From an uncultured Bacteroidota bacterium (GTDB lineage Bacteria > Bacteroidota > Bacteroidia > Bacteroidales > P3), in assembly GCA_902796265.1 (NCBI GenBank), contig CADBOG010000046.1, forward strand, positions 1 through 38,080: a DNA stretch of 38,080 nt, in the 5' to 3' direction. The number at the start of each line of letters is the position of its first letter. The first letter of the stretch is position 1. Made by a program: the position numbers and the translations under genes. A model generated the notes under the pieces. The model ran no database searches, was not told the origin of the DNA, and saw only the letters and a list, made by a program, of their open reading frames with translations. This document shows, in pieces, positions 32,924 to 38,080 of the stretch.

Positions 32924-34777
32924 ATGTTGCGCCGAATCTCAAATCCGACACAACGAAATCCGATACTTTACTTTTTCCTTTTATTTTTATTCCCCACTCT
33001 GCTTAACGCACAAACGGGCACCGATGTCATAACCATCAGTGCCCGCTATCTGTGTCCCAGCTATAACGTCGACGAGCGTGTCCTCGGCGGCGAAACCACT
33101 CTCGCTCCTGTTTTCGATAGCCTCCAACATGTAGAGCCTAACGCCTATCCCCTTATGGGACAATGGTGTCGCGTGCAGCGCCTGCGTTGCAACCGCATGG
33201 CCAACAGTCTTGCCAACGACTATCGCAACGACAGCACCTCGGTATGGATTGATTCCTCCCACTGCATACCTGATGGTGTGGCTTTCATACAGCTGCTGCG
33301 TTCAACTGCTGACACCCTATCTGCTCTCTCTTCACGCTTCGAACAGCTTGAGAAACAACGCGTGGAGACCGAACAGAAGCAGGCTGCAATACTCGCCAAA
33401 GCGGAAGCCATCCGACATCAAAGAGAGTTGGAATACAAACTCACCATGCTGAAAGACAGCATCAAAAACTTGCATCGCACCATCTCCAACACTTGCGACG
33501 GGGATGGCGTAACCGACCGCAGCCGACTCAAAGAACTGAAAGACATCTTCTATGCCTATCTGTCTGTATATAATCGTTACGATATCGGAGACCCTTCCAT
33601 CTCCGAAGGGCACCTTTCGCGCCTTGATGAGCTACACAGATTCCAAATACATCTCAATGATAGCCTTTTAGGTCCTAACGCTCTTTCCGTACAGCTGGAG
33701 GAATTCAAGAAAGAGTTACACCTGCGAACAGGCAAAGAACACAACGATGTCTACAAATCCTATATCCGCGTCTTCAAAAAAATCAATATCCCAATCACAT
33801 TCAGGACTATAGCTGAATATAAGATTTACATCAACAACATCCAGGAACTGATAACTGTCAGCCACAGCTATATACATGTTGTAGAGCTACGAGACAGCAT
33901 TACCGCCGGTACCGCTATGCTGAACCAGAAATGCGCTCGCCGTCATCGCGACATCCTCACATCCTACCGTGAACTGTTGTCCGAAATGAACAGCGTGCCA
34001 AACTATGCCACCATAGCTTCCAGCGAGAAATTCATCGCCAACCTGCAGGGATTCATTGAGATGCAGAGCCAATACAGCCAAGCTATCGATCGCGTCGATA
34101 TGATTCAGAAACGTGGTGACTCGATTGTCGCTCTCTGTCCAAAAGCATTAAGCGATGTGGCTCAATCATATCGCTCACTGGCTTCCACCACCGACCTGGT
34201 GCCTCATTTCATCAACGCCTCAAGTTCCGACCGCTATTATGAGATATTGGACAACTTCGAAGAGGTCCAACGTCTTTATGTCGACATTATCGGCATCCGT
34301 AAGGACATCGACCAGCGAGCCACACGCATCACCAGCGACCGCAATGCGCCACGTGGCCTCGTAAACGGCTATCGTCATCTGGTTAAATACACAAACTTCA
34401 CTCCCAACTTCACCACGCCGCGTGGTGGCAACGACATGATTCGCTCGTTGAACCACTTCATTGAATTACAAGAAAAATTCTTGACCATTAACAGCAACAA
34501 CGGTGTCATCGAAAACAACACCAAGCAGATGCGTACCGCTTTCCGCGAATATGGCAACATCTATAAGGCTTACGAGCGGATATTGAGCACTTATCGCTAT
34601 GATTTGGACATCACAGGGGAAGCTGAACTGAACAGTTATCTCAAGCACCAAGAGCAAGTCATGAGTATGCAAAGCAAATTCGTAGACCTCATCAACTCGC
34701 TTGAGAAAGAAGAATATAACAGTCGCCTCAAGCGCGTCCGCGAACCCGAAAAGATTCGCCTTATCATGGGTCTTTAG
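32924..34777 (+). CDS. Secreted alpha-helical repeat protein of unknown function
   Basis: 617 residues from the ATG at 32924. An earlier in-frame ATG at 32879, 4 nt after the previous stop, is possible but adds 15 residues of repeated L-R-R-I-x-N-P text ahead of the signal peptide; 32924 gives a normal signal peptide (four basic residues, Phe/Leu-rich core, L-N-A before Gln). The first ~150 residues of the mature part contain Cys and a coiled-coil stretch (Q-L-E-K-Q-R-V-E-T-E-Q-K-Q). From about residue 190 to the end there are five or six weakly conserved units of 65-75 residues with S/G-Y-R-x-L, V-P-x-F/Y, a Leu-rich helix and F-I/x-E-x-Q. I do not recognise the family. It is likely co-transcribed with the PurF-like gene. 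Confidence 0.85.
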   Translation: MLRRISNPTQRNPILYFFLLFLFPTLLNAQTGTDVITISARYLCPSYNVDERVLGGETTLAPVFDSLQHVEPNAYPLMGQWCRVQRLRCNRMANSLANDYRNDSTSVWIDSSHCIPDGVAFIQLLRSTADTLSALSSRFEQLEKQRVETEQKQAAILAKAEAIRHQRELEYKLTMLKDSIKNLHRTISNTCDGDGVTDRSRLKELKDIFYAYLSVYNRYDIGDPSISEGHLSRLDELHRFQIHLNDSLLGPNALSVQLEEFKKELHLRTGKEHNDVYKSYIRVFKKINIPITFRTIAEYKIYINNIQELITVSHSYIHVVELRDSITAGTAMLNQKCARRHRDILTSYRELLSEMNSVPNYATIASSEKFIANLQGFIEMQSQYSQAIDRVDMIQKRGDSIVALCPKALSDVAQSYRSLASTTDLVPHFINASSSDRYYEILDNFEEVQRLYVDIIGIRKDIDQRATRITSDRNAPRGLVNGYRHLVKYTNFTPNFTTPRGGNDMIRSLNHFIELQEKFLTINSNNGVIENNTKQMRTAFREYGNIYKAYERILSTYRYDLDITGEAELNSYLKHQEQVMSMQSKFVDLINSLEKEEYNSRLKRVREPEKIRLIMGL

Positions 34778-34782
34778 TTTGT

Positions 34783-35568
34783 CTACTTAGACACCGATTG
34801 CCATATTTTCACTTCTATCCAATTGGGCAACAGTTTAATCAGAACTGGCAGGATGTAGTTCGTCAAGCCTGGCTTCACCACATGACGGCCTCGCAACGTC
34901 GAACGCAGAGCTCTTCTCACAAGCCATTGGGGAGTGCGGATAAGTCCTAACGCCACGCCTATCTTCATCAATCCAGGTTTTATCTGATACAGCGGTGTGG
35001 CGATGGCTGCAGGAAGGATGGTTGTGACTCCAACGTTATAAGGTTGCATCTCAAAGTACAACGACTTCGAATAGCTTTTCAGATATGCCTTTGTCGCCGC
35101 ATACATCGTAATCCCTGGCGTGGGCAATTGAGCTGTCATCGACGACATATTGATGATGAACCCCTTGCGACGCTGCTTCATGGCCTCACCAAAGAGCATC
35201 ATCAACCGTGTAGGAGTCGACACGTGAAGTCCTAACATCGCCAAGGCCTTATCATGTGTGGATTTGTCGATTTCGTGAAAGAAAAACATTCCTGCATTAT
35301 TGACAAGAATATCAATTTCAATATGCTGTCGTTGGCAGTATTCCCATATCTCATTTGCTGCCGATTCTTTGGATAAATCCATATAGAGTCCCCAAGAGTT
35401 CACCCCATATCTCTCCGACAACGTATTGGGAAGCGTGTCAAGCAGCTCTTTCTGTATAGAAACCATCATAATATTGCAACCCCTGGCAGCCAACTGTTGA
35501 CAATACTCCCATCCCATTCCCGAGGTGCCACCCGTTACCAAAGCATTATACCCCTTTATATCTTTCAT
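34783..35568 (-). CDS. Short-chain dehydrogenase/reductase (SDR)
   Basis: 261 residues. The start at 35568 is chosen because it gives the usual short N-terminus before the nucleotide-binding T-G-G-T-S-G-M-G (residues 12-19); an upstream ATG at 35595 would lie inside a terminator hairpin. N-N-A-G is at 90-93, and the catalytic Ser143, Tyr156 and Lys160 (Y-A-A-T-K) are present. The C-terminal part, with L-P-A-A-I-A-T-P-L and a basic, hydrophobic end, resembles the 17-beta-HSD12 / 3-ketoacyl reductase branch of classical SDRs, which often work on lipids. The substrate cannot be told. An intrinsic terminator ends 8-9 nt before its start codon, so its expression may depend on read-through or on a promoter inside the preceding gap. 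Confidence 0.9.
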   Translation of the reverse strand: MKDIKGYNALVTGGTSGMGWEYCQQLAARGCNIMMVSIQKELLDTLPNTLSERYGVNSWGLYMDLSKESAANEIWEYCQRQHIEIDILVNNAGMFFFHEIDKSTHDKALAMLGLHVSTPTRLMMLFGEAMKQRRKGFIINMSSMTAQLPTPGITMYAATKAYLKSYSKSLYFEMQPYNVGVTTILPAAIATPLYQIKPGLMKIGVALGLIRTPQWLVRRALRSTLRGRHVVKPGLTNYILPVLIKLLPNWIEVKIWQSVSK

Positions 35569-35576
35569 AATTCTTA

Positions 35577-35602
35577 CAAAAAACCCTGCTTGCAAGCAGG
35601 GT
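35577..35602 (-). terminator. Strong intrinsic terminator just upstream of the SDR gene
   Basis: The 20-bp perfect palindrome at 35583-35602 (ACCCTGCTTG and its complement) can fold into an 8-bp stem with a TGCA loop. On the minus strand it is followed by a run of six T. It is placed to end transcription of the DUF4412-like gene (stop at 35678), but the SDR start codon is only 8-9 nt beyond the T run. A second imperfect hairpin (35626-35653, CAACTTCT pairing with AGAGGTTG) lies just before it. Confidence 0.8.
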
Positions 35603-35677
35603 AATTTATTGGTTTGATATCAGCACAACCTCTTAATAAGCATTTAGAAGTTGCTCTAAGCAGATAATTCCACCTTA

Positions 35678-36430
35678 TTATTCGTCCTGAAGATACTTCA
35701 ACTCTTCCTGGATTTGTGTGAAGAGGGCTTTGAATTGATCTTCAGATATGGTCTCATATCCGTCTGGGAGAAGCATATCAACCTCTTTAACTTTACCTTC
35801 CTTGATTTCGGTAGCGGTGAGGGTTATCTGACGACCTTCAGCGAGGTCCATAGCATATTCAAGAGCCACACCCTTGAGGCCATTGAAGATAGGGTTCACT
35901 TCGGGACCCATCTCGTCACTATACCAGAAGGTCATAGGATGATCCTTCTCATCTTCATCAAAAGCATGAATGATTGCCTTCTTGGCGGTTTTGCCAGCAA
36001 TGGTCTTTGTCTCGCCAGCCACATATTCAATATAGAAGCCTTCGGTCACAGGGATGGTAAGGCTGTCAATCTGTGCCTGAGTGAGTTCGTCGTTGACAAG
36101 AATCTTGGCAGAACCTTTATAGTCAAGCTCTACATCATTGGCAGAGAAATACATAAAGAGCTGGCTGAGGTCCATGCAGACAAACTGTTTGCGTCCGTCA
36201 ACGAGGATATTGCTTGCAAATGGGTTGCCAGAAAAGAAGATGTTACTTGCGGTGAGGCACTTTGAGTCGTAGACCTTCACTTCGGCAGTCTTCATCTGTT
36301 CGGGAATTTCGAACGATGTCTCTCCGGTAGAGCTAAGTGTGTAGGTGATGGTACCTCTGAATTTGTTCTGTGCAAAGAGGGAACCGACAGAAATGCAAGC
36401 AACTGCTGCAAAAAGGAGTATTTTTTTCAT
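35678..36430 (-). CDS. Secreted DUF4412-like protein, unknown function
   Basis: 250 residues. The signal peptide ends L-F-A before Gln (near residue 21). The mature part starts K-F-R-G-T-I-T-Y-T, has I-L-V-D-G-R-K-Q-F-V-C-M-D near residue 78, A-G-K-T-A-K-K-A near 145 and F-W-Y-S-D-E-M-G-P near 168, and ends in an acidic helix. This pattern (G-x-I-x-Y at the start, x-G-x-x-A-x-x-A in the middle, W-x-x-x-x-x-G-P) is that of DUF4412/GLPGLI-type periplasmic or outer-membrane proteins of Bacteroidota; the assignment is from memory of the pattern. It lies 94 bp downstream of murF on the same strand, with no clear terminator between them, and is followed by the strong terminator at 35577-35602. Confidence 0.82.
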   Translation of the reverse strand: MKKILLFAAVACISVGSLFAQNKFRGTITYTLSSTGETSFEIPEQMKTAEVKVYDSKCLTASNIFFSGNPFASNILVDGRKQFVCMDLSQLFMYFSANDVELDYKGSAKILVNDELTQAQIDSLTIPVTEGFYIEYVAGETKTIAGKTAKKAIIHAFDEDEKDHPMTFWYSDEMGPEVNPIFNGLKGVALEYAMDLAEGRQITLTATEIKEGKVKEVDMLLPDGYETISEDQFKALFTQIQEELKYLQDE

Positions 36431-36524
36431 TTTTTCGGATATTTATTTTTTCATTAATAACGAGATAGTAAAAAGAATAGTATACAATTATGATTTTTTT
36501 TGAATTAAGTCGGCAGAGTCGTCA

Positions 36525-37925
36525 CTACAACACCTCTGCAAGCTTCCAAAGGTGGTTGGAGTTAGAACCTTTCACGAGGATAGTAAAACCCTCTATATTA
36601 GCTGTTTTAACATATTCTAGAGCCTCATCGCTCGTGGCAAACCATTGCACCTTGCCTTTTCCTGAAGCAAACTCGAACTCCGGTCCTACAAGAACAACTC
36701 TCTCAAAATTGCACTTGTTGAGTTGCTCCAGCACTGCCTTATGCTCTGATGCCGAATCTGAACCCAGTTCTCGCATACCACCAAGTATGACCATCTTGTG
36801 CTCTGCCTTCATGGCGGCAAAATTGTCTATGGCAACCTTCATGCTTGAGGGATTAGCATTGTAGCAATCGAGGACAAGGCTGTTGCGTTCTGTCTGCTTG
36901 AACTGTGAGCGGTTGTTCGATGGCTGGTACTCCTCGATGGCTGTCTTGATGTCAAACAGCTCTACACCAAAATAGCGTCCAACACAAACAGCGGCCATAG
37001 CGTTGTCGAAATTGTAAGCACCGATGAGGTGCGACTGGACAGTATAGACATTGTCGTCATCCTCGAAGTAGAACTTCATATAAGGATCTGACGAGACGAA
37101 GGCTCCTTTATATTCGGCCTTCATCGAGCTGCCGTAAGTAACCACCGATGCCATAGGCAGGTTCACGCCGCGAGGGGTGAAATCTGGCGCATAGTCGGAA
37201 GGTGAGGCACCGGGGAAAGCAGGAATGACACCTGGCAGCACCGAAGGACTGCTCGGTAGGACAGCCATCTTCTCGGCACGCTCCATCAATATGTCATTGT
37301 CCGAGTTGACAAAGATAACTCCGGCCATAGCTGCAAGATGCTTGTATAGCTCCGTCTTGGTGCGGATAACGCCCTTGAATGAGCCAAAACCCTCAAGGTG
37401 TGCCTTACCCACGTTGGTTATCAAGCCGAATTCGGGATTGGCAATATTGCAGAGGAAATCAATCTCTCCCGGATGGCTTGCACCCATCTCAACGATGGCA
37501 ATCTCAGTATCCTCAGGTATGGATAGTATCGTCAGCGGCACACCGATATGGTTGTTGCAGTTGCCTTGTGTCGCCCATGTGCGGAAACGGCGGCTGAGGA
37601 CAGCGTTCAACAGCTCCTTGGTGGTCGTCTTGCCGTTGGTGCCAGTAATGCCAATCACAGGTATTGAGAGATTGGCGCGGTGCTGACGAGCCAGTTCCTG
37701 CAAGGCCTTGAGCGAATCGTCTACAAGCAGGCAACGCTCCCCTGCTGCATATTTAGGATTGTCGACAACACACAATGCAGCACCCTTTTCAAGTGCCTGC
37801 TGGGCATAGAGGTTGCCGTCAGTGTTCTCGCCCTTCAGGGCAAAGAAGATGCTACCCTCACGGACGTTGCGCGAATCGGTGGTAACGTGTCGCGATTCAA
37901 GATATGTTTCGTATAGGTTCTTCAT
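36525..37925 (-). CDS. murF: UDP-N-acetylmuramoyl-tripeptide--D-alanyl-D-alanine ligase
   Basis: 466 residues from the start at 37925; a longer reading to 38042 would run through the tRNA-Pro gene and is rejected. It adds D-Ala-D-Ala to the UDP-MurNAc-tripeptide in the cytoplasm, the last cytoplasmic step of building the peptidoglycan stem peptide. The N-terminal domain has T-T-D-S-R-N and F-F-A-L-K-G; the ATP loop G-T-N-G-K-T-T-T is at 95-102; E-M-G-A-S-H-P-G-E follows at 146-154 and N-F-D-N-A-M-A-A-V near 305. The C-terminal domain has N-R-S-Q and D-C-Y-N-A-N-P-S-S-M. A Pro/Ser-rich stretch at about 223-258 (S-S-P-S-V-L-P-G-V-I-P-A-F-P-G onward) looks like an insertion in the central domain and makes the protein a little long for the phylum. 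Confidence 0.96.
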   Translation of the reverse strand: MKNLYETYLESRHVTTDSRNVREGSIFFALKGENTDGNLYAQQALEKGAALCVVDNPKYAAGERCLLVDDSLKALQELARQHRANLSIPVIGITGTNGKTTTKELLNAVLSRRFRTWATQGNCNNHIGVPLTILSIPEDTEIAIVEMGASHPGEIDFLCNIANPEFGLITNVGKAHLEGFGSFKGVIRTKTELYKHLAAMAGVIFVNSDNDILMERAEKMAVLPSSPSVLPGVIPAFPGASPSDYAPDFTPRGVNLPMASVVTYGSSMKAEYKGAFVSSDPYMKFYFEDDDNVYTVQSHLIGAYNFDNAMAAVCVGRYFGVELFDIKTAIEEYQPSNNRSQFKQTERNSLVLDCYNANPSSMKVAIDNFAAMKAEHKMVILGGMRELGSDSASEHKAVLEQLNKCNFERVVLVGPEFEFASGKGKVQWFATSDEALEYVKTANIEGFTILVKGSNSNHLWKLAEVL

Positions 37926-37961
37926 AAAGTCATGATACTGGAACGAATGGAAAGATACTAA

Positions 37962-37990
37962 AGAAGGTTCTCCTTGCGAGAGAACCTTCT
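37962..37990 (-). terminator. Hairpin between tRNA-Pro and murF, possible terminator
   Basis: A perfect 11-bp stem (37962-37972 with 37980-37990, arm AGAAGGTTCTC) encloses a 7-nt loop. It lies 11 nt downstream of the tRNA end on the minus strand. Only a short T stretch follows, so it may end tRNA transcription, protect the 3' end during processing, or both. murF begins 37 nt beyond it. Confidence 0.5.
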
Positions 37991-38000
37991 GTCTTGTTTG

Positions 38001-38074
38001 TCGGGGCGAGAAGACTCGAACTTCCGACCCCTTGCACCCCATGCAAGTGCGCTAGCCAACTGCGCCACGCCCCG
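38001..38074 (-). tRNA. tRNA-Pro, anticodon GGG
   Basis: A 74-nt cloverleaf on the minus strand: acceptor CGGGGCG pairing with CGCCCCG and discriminator A; D stem GCGC/GCGC; anticodon stem CTTGC/GCAAG with loop ATGGGGT (anticodon GGG, preceded by T33); five-base variable loop; T stem GGAAG/CTTCT with loop TTCGAGT. CCA is not encoded. GGG reads CCC and CCU proline codons. Confidence 0.96.
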
Positions 38075-38080
38075 AACAAA

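Noticed and set aside
37926-38042. Longer MurF N-terminus reaching into the tRNA gene
   Set aside because: It would translate most of the tRNA-Pro and the hairpin; the start at 37925 matches the normal MurF N-terminus.

Overview
The window looks like a chromosomal segment of a Bacteroidota bacterium, most likely order Bacteroidales. The support is: two proteins ending in a type IX secretion system (T9SS) type A sorting domain with the V-Y-P-N-P signature, a TonB-dependent receptor, TAnnTTTG-type -7 promoter boxes, an almost complete absence of Shine-Dalgarno sequences, and predicted signal peptides that all place Gln next to or very near the cleavage site. No phage, transposase, integrase or CRISPR array was seen. 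The species cannot be named from this sequence alone.

Region 1 (1-17255, + strand) is a surface-protein operon: a giant beta-helix/CARDB protein whose start lies outside the window, a small secreted PKD-like protein, a thrombospondin type 3 repeat protein, and a 1355-residue adhesin with about 11 near-identical 50-residue repeats and a T9SS sorting domain. A terminator-like hairpin closes it. The last three genes carry clearly related signal peptides although their mature parts differ, and two of the gene junctions consist of 9-bp tandem repeats with the same core. The C-terminal module of the giant protein and the N-terminal modules of the adhesin resemble parts that I recall occurring on single chains in giant proteins of other phyla, so the operon may be a split version of such a protein.

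Region 2 (17280-28005) holds a DUF2147 secreted protein, an active-site-intact M16 metallopeptidase, glycyl-tRNA synthetase, a divergently transcribed T9SS-exported lysyl-endopeptidase-like serine protease, an M16 homologue that has lost its zinc motif, and the TonB-dependent receptor that precedes it by 17 bp. The M16 peptidase and the TonB receptor each have a tandem direct repeat of 22-23 bp period upstream with a shared GAAAYCRWTTT-like core, which suggests a common regulator.

Region 3 (28138-34777, + strand) holds a small secreted protein, a long array of 7-bp repeats, a secreted MORN-repeat protein, the tRNA methylthiotransferase MtaB with a TTG start, a PurF-like phosphoribosyltransferase whose glutaminase half is degenerate, and a secreted helical-repeat protein of unknown function.

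Region 4 (34783-38074, - strand) reads from tRNA-Pro(GGG) through murF and a secreted DUF4412-like protein to a short-chain dehydrogenase. A strong intrinsic terminator ends only 8-9 nt before the dehydrogenase start codon.

The most unusual things are the split-looking surface operon, the families of 7-bp and 9-bp repeats in gene leaders (one 7-bp array lies inside the giant coding region), the paired operator-like repeats, and the PurF-like protein with a dead glutaminase site.
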